Below, in pieces: positions 11,581 through 24,133 of a stretch of 64,000 nt of DNA. Position numbers and translations under genes: made by a program. The DNA is from Rhopalosiphum padi (Eukaryota > Arthropoda > Insecta > Hemiptera > Aphididae), in the NCBI RefSeq assembly GCF_020882245.1, contig NW_026869996.1:7800969-7864968 (forward strand), in the 5' to 3' direction. Each line of letters opens with the position of its first letter. Position 1 is the first letter of the stretch. The notes under the pieces were generated by a model, which worked only from the letters and a program-made list of their open reading frames with translations, was not told the origin of the DNA and searched no databases.

Positions 11581-13902
11581 TTGTCCAAAATTCCATGTAT
11601 CTTATGTAAAAATGGCCAAAAATTGAAGTTACTTATAAGGAATTGGTCGAAATCCCATAAAAACAGTGAAGAATTGTCTAAAAATCCATGTATCTTATGT
11701 AAAAATGGCCAAAAAATCCATATCAATTATGTAAAAATGGCCAAAACCCCATGTTATTTGTGAAAAAATTGTCCAAGAATCCATGTATTTTATGTAAAAA
11801 TGGCCAATTATCCATGAAATTTGTTTAGAATTGTCCAAAAATCCATGAAAATTGTGAAGAATTGTCCAAAATCCATCTTTTATATGTAAAGATGGCCGAA
11901 ACCCCATGTAATTTGTGAAGAATTGACCAAAAATCCATGTATTTTATGTAAAAATGGCCAAAATCCATCTTTTTTATGTAAAGATGGCCGAAACCCCATG
12001 TAATTTGTGAAGAATTGACCAAAAATCTATGTATTTTATGTAAAAATGGCCAAAAATTGAAGTTACTTATGGAGAATTGGTCGAAATCCCATAAAAATAG
12101 TGAAGAATTGTCTAAAAATCCATGTATCTTATGTAAAAATGGCCAAAAATCCATATCAATTATGTAAAAATGGCCAAAACCCCATGTTATTTTTGAAGAA
12201 TTGTCCAAAAATCCATGTATTTTATGTAAAAATGGCTAATTATTCATGAAATTGGTGTAGAATTGTCCAAAAATCCATGAAAATTGTGAAGAATTGTCCA
12301 AAATCCATCTTTTTTATGTAAAGATGGCCGAAACCCCATGTAATTTGTGAAGAATTGTCCAAAAATCCATGTAATTTGTGAAGAATTGTCCAAAAATCCA
12401 TGTATTTTATGTAAAAATGGCCAATAATCCATGAAATTTGTTTAGAATTGTTTAAAAATCCATGAAAATTGTGAAAAATTGTCCAAAATCCATCTTTTTT
12501 ATGTAAAGATGGCCGAAACCCCATGTAATTTGTAAAGAATTGTCCAAAAATCCATGTATCTTATGTAAAAATGGCCAAAAATCCATATAAATTATGTAAA
12601 AATGGCCAAAACCCCATGTTATTTGTGAAGAATTGTCCAAAAATCCATGTATTTTATGTAAAAATTGCCAAAAATACTAAGTAAATTATGTAAAAATGGT
12701 CAAAAATCCATGTAATTTGTGAAGAATTGTCCAAAAATCCATGTATTTTATGTAAAAATGGCCAATAATCCATGAAATTTGTTTAGAATTGTCCAAAAAT
12801 CCATGAAAATTGTGAAGAATTGTCCAAAATCCATCTTTTTTATGTAAAGTTGGCCGAAACCCCATGTAATTTGTGAAGAATTGTCCAAAAATCCATGAAA
12901 AATGTGAAGAATTGTCCAAAATCCATCTTTTTTATGTAAAGATGGCCAAAACCCCATGTAATTTGTGAAGAATTGTCCAAAAATCTATGTAATTTATGTA
13001 AAAATGGCCAAAAATTGATGTTACTTATGTAGAATTGTTCGAAATCCCATAAAAATAGTGAAGAAATGTCTGAAAATCCATGCATCTTATGTAAAAATGG
13101 CCAAAAATCAATATCAATTATGTAAAAATGGCCAAAACCCCATGTTATTTGTGAAAAAATTGTCCAAGAATCCATGTATTTTATGTAAAAATGGCCAATT
13201 ATCCATGAAATTTAATTAGAATTGTCCAAAAATCCATGTATTTTATGTAAAAATGGCTAATTATTCATGAAATTTGTGTAGAATTGTCCAAAAATCCATG
13301 AAAATTGTGAAGAATTGTCCAAAATCCATCTTTTTTATGTAAAGATGGCCGAAACCCCATGTAATTTGTGAAGAATTGTCCAAAAATCCATGTATTTTCT
13401 GTAAAAATGGCCAATAATCCATGAAATTTGTTTAGAATTGTCCAAAATTCCATGTATCTTATGTAAAAATGGCCAAAAATTGAAGTTACTTATGGAGAAT
13501 TAGTCGAAATCCCATAAAAATAGTGAAGAATTGTCTAAAAATCCATGTAGCTTATGTAAAAATGGCCAAAAATCCATATCAATTATGTAAAAATGGCCAA
13601 AACCCCATGTTATTTGTGAAAAAATTGTCCAAGAATCCATGTATTTTATGTAAAAATGGCCAATTATCCATGAAATTTGTTTAGAATTGTCCAAAAATCC
13701 ATGTATTTTATGTAAAAATGGCTAATTATTCATGAAATTTGTGTAGAATTGTCCAAAAATCCATGAAAATTGTGAAGAATTGTCCAAAATCCATCTTTTT
13801 TATGTAAAGATGGCCGAAACCCCATGTATTTTGTGAAGAATTGTCCAAAAATCCATGTATTTTCTGTAAAAATGGCCAATAATCCATGAAATTTGTTTAG
13901 AA
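11581..13902. repeat. 75-monomer HOR, copy 1 (2,322 bp)
   Basis: This starts TTGTCCAAAATTCCATG followed by AAGTTACTTATAAGG. The same order restarts at 13903. It contains TTGTAAAGAATTG near 12533, ACTAAGTAA near 12677, CATGCATC near 13080 and the 465-bp-spaced AAGTTACTTATGGAG/AAGTTACTTATAAGG pair (13483 and 13948, the latter in the next unit). Correspondence with the following unit is close, with offsets of 2,320-2,322 bp. Confidence 0.85.
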
Positions 13903-16045
13903 TTGTCCAAAATTCCATGTATCTTATGTAAAAATGGCCAAAAATTGAAGTTACTTATAAGGAATTGGTCGAAATCCCATAAAAACAGTGAAGAATTGTC
14001 TAAAAATCCATGTATCTTATGTAAAAATGGCCAAAAATCCATATCAATTATGTAAAAATGGCCAAAACCCCATGTTATTTGTGAAAAAATTGTCCAAGAA
14101 TCCATGTATTTTATGTAAAAATGGCCAATTATCCATGAAATTTGTTTAGAAGTGTCCAAAAATCCATGAAAATTGTGAAGAATTGTCCAAAATCCATCTT
14201 TTATATGTAAAGATGGCCGAAACCCCATGTAATTTGTGAAGAATTGACCAAAAATCCATGTATTTTATGTAAAAATGGCCAAAATCCATCTTTTTTATGT
14301 AAAGATGGCCGAAACCCCATGTAATTTGTGAAGAATTGACCAAAAATCTATGTATTTTATGTAAAAATGGCCAAAAATTGAAGTTACTTATGGAGAGTTG
14401 GTCGAAATCCCATAAAAATAGTGAAGAATTGTCTAAAAATCCATGTATCTTATGTAAAAATGGCCAAAAATCCATATCAATTATGTAAAAATGGCCAAAA
14501 CCCCATGTTATTTTTGAAGAATTGTCCAAAAATCCATGTATTTTATGTAAAAATGGCTAATTATTCATGAAATTGGTGTAGAATTGTCCAAAAATCCATG
14601 AAAATTGTGAAGAATTGTCCAAAATCCATCTTTTTTATGTAAAGATGGCCGAAACCCCATGTAATTTGTGAAGAATTGTCCAAAAATCCATGTAATTTGT
14701 GAAGAATTGTCCAAAAATCCATGTATTTTATGTAAAAATGGCCAATAATCCATGAAATTTGTTTAGAATTGTTTAAAAATCCATGAAAATTGTGAAAAAT
14801 TGTCCAAAATCCATCTTTTTTATGTAAAGATGGCCGAAACCCCATGTAATTTGTAAAGAATTGTCCAAAAATCCATGTATCTTATGTAAAAATGGCCAAA
14901 AATCCATATAAATTATGTAAAAATGGCCAAAACCCCATGTTATTTGTGAAGAATTGTCCAAAAATCCATGTATTTTATGGAAAAATTGCCAAAAAACTAA
15001 GTAAATTATGTAAAAATGGTCAAAAATCCATGTAATTTGTGAAGAATTGTCCAAAAATCCATGTATTTTATGTAAAAATGGCCAATAATCCATGAAATTT
15101 GTTTAGAATTGTCCAAAAATCCATGAAAATTGTGAAGAATTGTCCAAAATCCATCTTTTTTATGTAAAGTTGGCCGAAACCCCATGTAATTTGTGAAGAA
15201 TTGTCCAAAAATCCATGAAAAATGTGAAGAATTGTCCAAAATCCATCTTTTTTATGTAAAGATGGCCAAAACCCCATGTAATTTGTGAAGAATTGTCCAA
15301 AAATCTATGTAATTTATGTAAAAATGGCCAAAAATTGATGTTACTTATGTAGAATTGTTCGAAATCCCATAAAAATAGTGAAGAAATGTCTGAAAATCCA
15401 TGCATCTTATGTAAAAATGGCCAAAAATCAATATCAATTATGTAAAAATGGCCAAAACCCCATGTTATTTGTGAAAAAATTGTCCAAGAATCCATGTATT
15501 TTATGTAAAAATGGCCAATTATCCATGAAATTTAATTAGAATTGTCCAAAAATCCATGTATTTTATGTAAAAATGGCTAATTATTCATGAAATTTGTGTA
15601 GAATTGTCCAAAAATCCATGAAAATTGTGAAGAATTGTCCAAAATCCATCTTTTTTATGTAAAGATGGCCGAAACCCCATGTAATTTGTGAAGAATTGTC
15701 CAAAAATCCATGTATTTTCTGTAAAAATGGCCAATAATCCATGAAATTTGTTTAGAATTGTCCAAAATTCCATGTATCTTATGTAAAAATGGCCAAAAAT
15801 TGAAGTTACTTATGGAGAATTGGTCGAAATCCCATAAAAATAGTGAAGAATTGTCTAAAAATCCATGTAGCTTATGTAAAAATGGCCAAAAATCCATATC
15901 AATTATGTAAAAATGGCCAAAACCCCATGTTATTTGTGAAAAAATTGTCCAAGAATCCATGTATTTTATGTAAAAATGGCCAATTATCCATGAAATTTGT
16001 TTAGAATTGTCCAAAAATCCATGTATTTTATGTAAAAATGGCTAA
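13903..16045. repeat. 75-monomer HOR, copy 2, cut short
   Basis: This repeats 11581 onwards at an offset of 2,320-2,322 bp until about 16040. There, CATGAAATTTGTGTAG expected from copy 1 is replaced by CATGAAATTGGTGTAG, the variant found at 14570. The array thus re-enters an earlier point of the same unit, which creates the 1,485-bp repeat 14561-16045 / 16046-17530. Confidence 0.83.
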
Positions 16046-17530
16046 TTATTCATGAAATTGGTGTAGAATTGTCCAAAAATCCATGAAAATTGTGAAGAAT
16101 TGTCCAAAATCCATCTTTTTTATGTAAAGATGGCCGAAACCCCATGTAATTTGTGAAGAATTGTCCAAAAATCCATGTAATTTGTGAAGAATTGTCCAAA
16201 AATCCATGTATTTTATGTAAAAATGGCCAATAATCCATGAAATTTGTTTAGAATTGTTTAAAAATCCATGAAAATTGTGAAAAATTGTCCAAAATCCATC
16301 TTTTTTATGTAAAGATGGCCGAAACCCCATGTAATTTGTAAAGAATTGTCCAAAAATCCATGTATCTTATGTAAAAATGGCCAAAAATCCATATAAATTA
16401 TGTAAAAATGGCCAAAACCCCATGTTATTTGTGAAGAATTGTCCAAAAATCCATGTATTTTATGGAAAAATTGCCAAAAAACTAAGTAAATTATGTAAAA
16501 ATGGTCAAAAATCCATGTAATTTGTGAAGAATTGTCCAAAAATCCATGTATTTTATGTAAAAATGGCCAATAATCCATGAAATTTGTTTAGAATTGTCCA
16601 AAAATCCATGAAAATTGTGAAGAATTGTCCAAAATCCATCTTTTTTATGTAAAGTTGGCCGAAACCCCATGTAATTTGTGAAGAATTGTCCAAAAATCCA
16701 TGAAAAATGTGAAGAATTGTCCAAAATCCATCTTTTTTATGTAAAGATGGCCAAAACCCCATGTAATTTGTGAAGAATTGTCCAAAAATCTATGTAATTT
16801 ATGTAAAAATGGCCAAAAATTGATGTTACTTATGTAGAATTGTTCGAAATCCCATAAAAATAGTGAAGAAATGTCTGAAAATCCATGCATCTTATGTAAA
16901 AATGGCCAAAAATCAATATCAATTATGTAAAAATGGCCAAAACCCCATGTTATTTGTGAAAAAATTGTCCAAGAATCCATGTATTTTATGTAAAAATGGC
17001 CAATTATCCATGAAATTTAATTAGAATTGTCCAAAAATCCATGTATTTTATGTAAAAATGGCTAATTATTCATGAAATTTGTGTAGAATTGTCCAAAAAT
17101 CCATGAAAATTGTGAAGAATTGTCCAAAATCCATCTTTTTTATGTAAAGATGGCCGAAACCCCATGTAATTTGTGAAGAATTGTCCAAAAATCCATGTAT
17201 TTTCTGTAAAAATGGCCAATAATCCATGAAATTTGTTTAGAATTGTCCAAAATTCCATGTATCTTATGTAAAAATGGCCAAAAATTGAAGTTACTTATGG
17301 AGAATTGGTCGAAATCCCATAAAAATAGTGAAGAATTGTCTAAAAATCCATGTAGCTTATGTAAAAATGGCCAAAAATCCATATCAATTATGTAAAAATG
17401 GCCAAAACCCCATGTTATTTGTGAAAAAATTGTCCAAGAATCCATGTATTTTATGTAAAAATGGCCAATTATCCATGAAATTTGTTTAGAATTGTCCAAA
17501 AATCCATGTATTTTATGTAAAAATGGCTAA
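16046..17530. repeat. 48-monomer (1,485-bp) tandem copy of 14561-16045
   Basis: All marker monomers recur at an offset of 1,485 bp: TTGTAAAGAATTG (14853 and 16338), the private TATTTTATGGAAAAATTGCC variant, CATGCATC, TTTAATTAGAATTG and CATGTAGCTTATG. I noticed no differences by eye between the two copies except at the junctions, which indicates very recent duplication or an assembly duplication. Confidence 0.85.
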
Positions 17531-18754
17531 TTATTCATGAAATTTGTGTAGAATTGTCCAAAAATCCATGAAAATTGTGAAGAATTGTCCAAAATCCATC
17601 TTTTTTATGTAAAGATGGCCGAAACCCCATGTAATTTGTGAAGAATTGTCCAAAAATCCATGTATTTTCTGTAAAAATGGCCAATAATCCATGAAATTTG
17701 TTTAGAATTGTCCAAAATTCCATGTATCTTATGTAAAAATGGCCAAAAATTGAAGTTACTTATAAGGAATTGGTCGAAATCCCATAAAAACAGTGAAGAA
17801 TTGTCTAAAAATCCATGTATCTTATGTAAAAATGGCCAAAAATCCATATCAATTATGTAAAAATGGCCAAAACCCCATGTTATTTGTGAAAAAATTGTCC
17901 AAGAATCCATGTATTTTATGTAAAAATGGCCAATTATCCATGAAATTTGTTTAGAAGTGTCCAAAAATCCATGAAAATTGTGAAGAATTGTCCAAAATCC
18001 ATCTTTTATATGTAAAGATGGCCGAAACCCCATGTAATTTGTGAAGAATTGACCAAAAATCCATGTATTTTATGTAAAAATGGCCAAAATCCATCTTTTT
18101 TATGTAAAGATGGCCGAAACCCCATGTAATTTGTGAAGAATTGACCAAAAATCTATGTATTTTATGTAAAAATGGCCAAAAATTGAAGTTACTTATGGAG
18201 AATTGGTCGAAATCCCATAAAAATAGTGAAGAATTGTCTAAAAATCCATGTATCTTATGTAAAAATGGCCAAAAATCCATATCAATTATGTAAAAATGGC
18301 CAAAACCCCATGTTATTTTTGAAGAATTGTCCAAAAATCCATGTATTTTATGTAAAAATGGCTAATTATTCATGAAATTGGTGTAGAATTGTCCAAAAAT
18401 CCATGAAAATTGTGAAGAATTGTCCAAAATCCATCTTTTTTTTGTAAAGATGGCCGAAACCCCATGTAATTTGTGAAGAATTGACCAAAAATCCATGTAT
18501 TTTATGTAAAAATGGCCAAAAATCCATATCAATTATGTAAAAATGGCCAAAACCCCATGTTATTTGTGAAGAATTGTCCGAAAATCCATATATTTTATGT
18601 AAAAATGGCCAATAATCCATGAAATTTGTTTAGAATTGTCCAAAAATCCATGAAAATTGTGAAGAATTGTCCAAAATCCATCTTTTTTATGTAAAGATGG
18701 CCGAAACCCCATGTATCTTATGTAAAAATGGCCAAAAATCCATAAAAATTATGT
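17531..18754. repeat. Return to the 13.73-kb phase, then to the 4.8-kb phase
   Basis: At about 17531 the order matches 13726 onwards (offset 3,805 = 2,320 + 1,485), including the rare AGAAGTGTCC variant at both sites. Past about 18430 it leaves that path and follows the 4840-5240 order: CATCTTTTTTTTTG, then GTCCGAAAATCCATATATT, then CCATAAAAATTATG. Confidence 0.75.
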
Positions 18755-21163
18755 AAAAATTGCCAAACCCCCATGTTATTTGTGAAGAATTGTCCAAAAA
18801 TCCATGTATTTCATGTAATAATGGCTAAAACTCAGTGTAATTTTTGATGAATAGTCTAAAAATCCATGTATTTTATGAGAAAATGGGCAAAAATCCATGT
18901 ATTTTATGTAATAATGGCCAATTATTCATGAAATTTTTGTAGAATTGTCCAAAAATCCATGAAAATTGAGAAGAATTGTCCAAAATCCATCTTTTTTATG
19001 TAAAGATGGCCGAAACCCCATGTAATTTGTGAAGAATTGTCCAAAAATCCATGTAATTTGTGAAGAATTGTCCAAAAATCCATGTATTTTATGTAAAAAT
19101 GGCCAATAATCCATGAAATTTGTTTAGAATTGTTTAAAAATCCATGAAAATTGTGAAAAATTGTCCAAAATCCATCTTTTTTATGTAAAGATGGCCGAAA
19201 CCCCATGTAATTTGTAAAGAATTGTCCAAAAATCCATGTATCTTATGTAAAAATGGCCAAAAATCCATATAAATTATGTAAAAATGGCCAAAACCCCATG
19301 TTATTTGTGAAGAATTGTCCAAAAATCCATGTATTTTATGTAAAAATTGCCAAAAAACTAAGTAAATTATGTAAAAATGGTCAAAAATCCATGTAATTTG
19401 TGAAGAATTGTCCAAAAATCCATGTATTTTATGTAAAAATGGCCAATAATCCATGAAATTTGTTTAGAATTGTCCAAAAATCCATGAAAATTGTGAAGAA
19501 TTGTCCAAAATCCATCTTTTTTATGTAAAGTTGGCCGAAACCCTATGTAATTTGTGAAGAATTGTCCAAAAATCCATGAAAAATGTGAAGAATTGTCCAA
19601 AATCCATCTTTTTTATGTAAAGATGGCCAAAACCCCATGTAATTTGTGAAGAATTGTCCAAAAATCCATGTATTTTATGTAAAAATGGCCAATAATCCAT
19701 GAAATTTGTTTAGAATTGTCCAAAAATCCATGAAAATTGTGAAGAATTGTCCAAAATCCATCTTTTTTATGTAAAGTTGGCCGAAACCCTATGTAATTTG
19801 TGAAGAATTGTCCAAAAATCCATGAAAAATGTGAAGAATTGTCCAAAATCCATCTTTTTTATGTAAAGATGGCCAAAACCCCATGTAATTTGTGAAAAAA
19901 TTGTCCAAGAATCCATGTATTTTATGTAAAAATGGCCAATTATCCATGAAATTTGTTTAGAATTGTCCAAAAATCCATGTATTTTATGTAAAAATGGCTA
20001 ATTATTCATGAAATTTGTGTAGAATTGTCCAAAAATCCATGAAAATTGTGAAGAATTGTCCAAAATCCATCTTTTTTATGTAAAGATGGCCGAAACCCCA
20101 TGTAATTTGTGAAGAATTGTCCAAAAATCCATGTATTTTCTGTAAAAATGGCCAATAATCCATGAAATTTGTGTAGAATTGTCCAAAAATCCATGAAAAT
20201 TGTGAAGAATTGTCCAAAATCCATCTTTTTTATGTAAAGATGGCCGAAACCCCATGTAATTTGTGAAGAATTGTCCAAAAATCCATGTATTTTCTGTAAA
20301 AATGGCCAATAATCCATGAAATTTGTTTAGAATTGTCCAAAATTCCATGTATCTTATGTAAAAATGGCCAAAAATTGAAGTTACTTATAAGGAATTGGTC
20401 GAAATCCAATAAAAACAGTGAAGAATTGTCTAAAAATCCATGTATCTTATGTAAATATGGCCAAAAATCCATATCAATTATGTAAAAATGGCCAAAACCC
20501 CATGTTATTTGTGAAAAAATTGTCCAAGAATCCATGTATTTTATGTAAAAATGGCCAATTATCCATGAAATTTGTTTAGAATTGTCCAAAAATCCATGAA
20601 AATTGTGAAGAATTGTCCAAAATCCATCTTTTATATGTAAAGATGGCCGAAACCCCATGTAATTTGTGAAGAATTGACCAAAAATCCATGTATTTTATGT
20701 AAAAATGGCCAAAATCCATCTTTTTTATGTAAAGATGGCCGAAACCCCATGTAATTTGTGAAGAATTGACCAAAAATCTATGTATTTTATGTAAAAATGG
20801 CCAAAAATTGAAGTTACTTATGGAGAATTGGTCGAAATCCCATAAAAATAGTGAAGAATTGTCTAAAAATCCATGTATCTTATGTAAAAATGGCCAAAAA
20901 TCCATATCAATTATGTAAAAATGGCCAAAACCCCATGTTATTTTTGAAGAATTGTCTAAAAATCCATGTATTTTATGTAAAAATGGCTAATTATTCATGA
21001 AATTGGTGTAGAATTGTCCAAAAATCCATGAAAATTGTGAAGAATTGTCCAAAATCCATCTTTTTTTTGTAAAGATGGCCGAAACCCCATGTAATTTGTG
21101 AAGAATTGACCAAAAATCCATGTATTTTATGTAAAAATGGCCAAAAATCCATATCAATTATGT
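18755..21163. repeat. HOR unit of 2,409 bp
   Basis: The unit is delimited by the GCCAAACCCCCATG monomer that precedes ACTCAGTG (18830, then 21239). It contains TTGTAAAGAATTG near 19215, ACTAAGTAA, two copies of a TTGGCCGAAACCCTATG monomer, and the AAGTTACTTATAAGG/AAGTTACTTATGGAG pair. The private AAATCCAATAAAAACAG variant at about 20402 recurs in the next unit. Confidence 0.83.
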
Positions 21164-23756
21164 AAAAATTGCCAAACCCCCATGTTATTTGTGAAGAATT
21201 GTCCAAAAATCCATGTATTTCATGTAATAATGGCTAAAACTCAGTGTAATTTTTGATGAATAGTCTAAAAATCCATGTATTTTATGAGAAAATGGGCAAA
21301 AATCCATGTATTTTATGTAATAATGGCCAATTATTCATGAAATTTTTGTAGAATTGTCCAAAAATCCATGAAAATTGAGAAGAATTGTCCAAAATCCATC
21401 TTTTTTATGTAAAGATGGCCGAAACCCCATGTAATTTGTGAAGAATTGTCCAAAAATCCATGTAATTTGTGAAGAATTGTCCAAAAATCCATGTATTTTA
21501 TGTAAAAATGGCCAATAATCCATGAAATTTGTTTAGAATTGTTTAAAAATCCATGAAAATTGTGAAAAATTGTCCAAAATCCATCTTTTTTATGTAAAGA
21601 TGGCCGAAACCCCATGTAATTTGTAAAGAATTGTCCAAAAATCCATGTATCTTATGTAAAAATGGCCAAAAATCCATATAAATTATGTAAAAATGGCCAA
21701 AACCCCATGTTATTTGTGAAGAATTGTCCAAAAATCCATGTATTTTATGTAAAAATTGCCAAAAAACTAAGTAAATTATGTAAAAATGGTCAAAAATCCA
21801 TGTAATTTGTGAAGAATTGTCCAAAAATCCATGTATTTTATGTAAAAATGGCCAATAATCCATGAAATTTGTTTAGAATTGTCCAAAAATCCATGAAAAT
21901 TGTGAAGAATTGTCCAAAATCCATCTTTTTTATGTAAAGTTGGCCGAAACCCCATGTAATTTGTGAAGAATTGTCCAAAAATCCATGAAAAATGTGAAGA
22001 ATTGTCCAAAATCCATCTTTTTTATGTAAAGATGGCCAAAACCCCATGTAATTTGTGAAGAATTGTCCAAAAATCTATGTATTTTATGTAAAAATGGCCA
22101 AAATCCATCTTTTTTATGTAAAGATGGCCGAAACCCCATGTAATTTGTGAAGAATTGTCCAAAAATCCATGAAAAATGTGAAGAATTGTCCAAAATCCAT
22201 CTTTTTTATGTAAAGATGGCCAAAACCCCATGTAATTTGTGAAGAATTGTCCAAAAATCCATGTATTTTATGTAAAAATGGCCAATAATCCATGAAATTT
22301 GTTTAGAATTGTCCAAAAATCCATGAAAATTGTGAAGAATTGTCCAAAATCCATCTTTTTTATGTAAAGTTGGCCGAAACCCTATGTAATTTGTGAAGAA
22401 TTGTCCAAAAATCCATGAAAAATGTGAAGAATTGTCCAAAATCCATCTTTTTTATGTAAAGATGGCCAAAACCCCATGTAATTTGTGAAAAAATTGTCCA
22501 AGAATCCATGTATTTTATGTAAAAATGGCCAATTATCCATGAAATTTGTTTAGAATTGTCCAAAAATCCATGTATTTTATGTAAAAATGGCTAATTATTC
22601 ATGAAATTTGTGTAGAATTGTCCAAAAATCCATGAAAATTGTGAAGAATTGTCCAAAATCCATCTTTTTTATGTAAAGATGGCCGAAACCCCATGTAATT
22701 TGTGAAGAATTGTCCAAAAATCCATGTATTTTCTGTAAAAATGGCCAATAATCCATGAAATTTGTGTAGAATTGTCCAAAAATCCATGAAAATTGTGAAG
22801 AATTGTCCAAAATCCATCTTTTTTATGTAAAGATGGCCGAAACCCCATGTAATTTGTGAAGAATTGTCCAAAAATCCATGTATTTTCTGTAAAAATGGCC
22901 AATAATCCATGAAATTTGTTTAGAATTGTCCAAAATTCCATGTATCTTATGTAAAAATGGCCAAAAATTGAAGTTACTTATAAGGAATTGGTCGAAATCC
23001 AATAAAAACAGTGAAGAATTGTCTAAAAATCCATGTATCTTATGTAAATATGGCCAAAAATCCATATCAATTATGTAAAAATGGCCAAAACCCCATGTTA
23101 TTTGTGAAAAAATTGTCCAAGAATCCATGTATTTTATGTAAAAATGGCCAATTATCCATGAAATTTGTTTAGAATTGTCCAAAAATCCATGAAAATTGTG
23201 AAGAATTGTCCAAAATCCATCTTTTATATGTAAAGATGGCCGAAACCCCATGTAATTTGTGAAGAATTGACCAAAAATCCATGTATTTTATGTAAAAATG
23301 GCCAAAATCCATCTTTTTTATGTAAAGATGGCCGAAACCCCATGTAATTTGTGAAGAATTGACCAAAAATCTATGTATTTTATGTAAAAATGGCCAAAAA
23401 TTGAAGTTACTTATGGAGAATTGGTCGAAATCCCATAAAAATAGTGAAGAATTGTCTAAAAATCCATGTATCTTATGTAAAAATGGCCAAAAATCCATAT
23501 CAATTATGTAAAAATGGCCAAAACCCCATGTTATTTTTGAAGAATTGTCTAAAAATCCATGTATTTTATGTAAAAATGGCTAATTATTCATGAAATTGGT
23601 GTAGAATTGTCCAAAAATCCATGAAAATTGTGAAGAATTGTCCAAAATCCATCTTTTTTTTGTAAAGATGGCCGAAACCCCATGTAATTTGTGAAGAATT
23701 GACCAAAAATCCATGTATTTTATGTAAAAATGGCCAAAAATCCATATCAATTATGT
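21164..23756. repeat. HOR unit of 2,593 bp (previous unit plus a 184-bp insertion)
   Basis: This is a tandem copy of 18755-21163. The offset is 2,409 bp in the first part and 2,593 bp from about 22200 onwards. The difference is a six-monomer (184-bp) internal duplication: ATGAAAAATGTG occurs at 21985 and again at 22169. The rest, including AAATCCAATAAAAACAG and ATGTAAATATGG, matches very closely. Confidence 0.85.
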
Positions 23757-24133
23757 AAAAATTGCCAAACCCCCATGTTATTTGTGAAGAATTGTCCAAA
23801 AATCCATGTATTTCATGTAATAATGGCTAAAACTCAGTGTAATTTTTGATGAATAGTCTAAAAATCCATGTATTTTATGAGAAAATGGGCAAAAATCCAT
23901 GTATTTTATGTAATAATGGCCAATTATTCATGAAATTTTTGTAGAATTGTCCAAAAATCCATGAAAATTGAGAAGAATTGTCCAAAATCCATCTTTTTTA
24001 TGTAAAGATGGCCGAAACCCCATGTAATTTGTGAAGAATTGTCCAAAAATCCATGTAATTTGTGAAGAATTGTCCAAAAATCCATGTATTTTATGTAAAA
24101 ATGGCCAATAATCCATGAAATTTGTTTAGAATT
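23757..24133. repeat. Start of a third 2.4-2.6-kb unit, cut by the gap
   Basis: Starts with the GCCAAACCCCCATG monomer, followed by ACTCAGTG at 23832, and follows the previous unit at an offset of 2,593 bp until the N run. About 375 bp are present. Confidence 0.8.

Larger units (their letters stand above)
1..24133. repeat. 31-bp satellite array, part left of the assembly gap
   Basis: Every stretch I read is built from a 31-bp monomer: a core CCAAAAATCCATG followed by a tail of about 18 bp. The commonest tails are TAATTTGTGAAGAATTGT, TATTTTATGTAAAAATGG, AAAATTGTGAAGAATTGT and AAATTTGTTTAGAATTGT. Recurrent variant monomers include one with CCATCTTTTTTATG (30 bp), one starting GAAACCCCATG, and a pair starting AAAAATTGAAGTTACTTATG then GAAATCCCATAAAAATAG. 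No unique sequence interrupts the array. The size and AT-richness are typical of eukaryotic heterochromatic satellites. Species and chromosomal position cannot be told from the sequence. No gene, RNA gene or mobile element was seen here. Confidence 0.97.
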
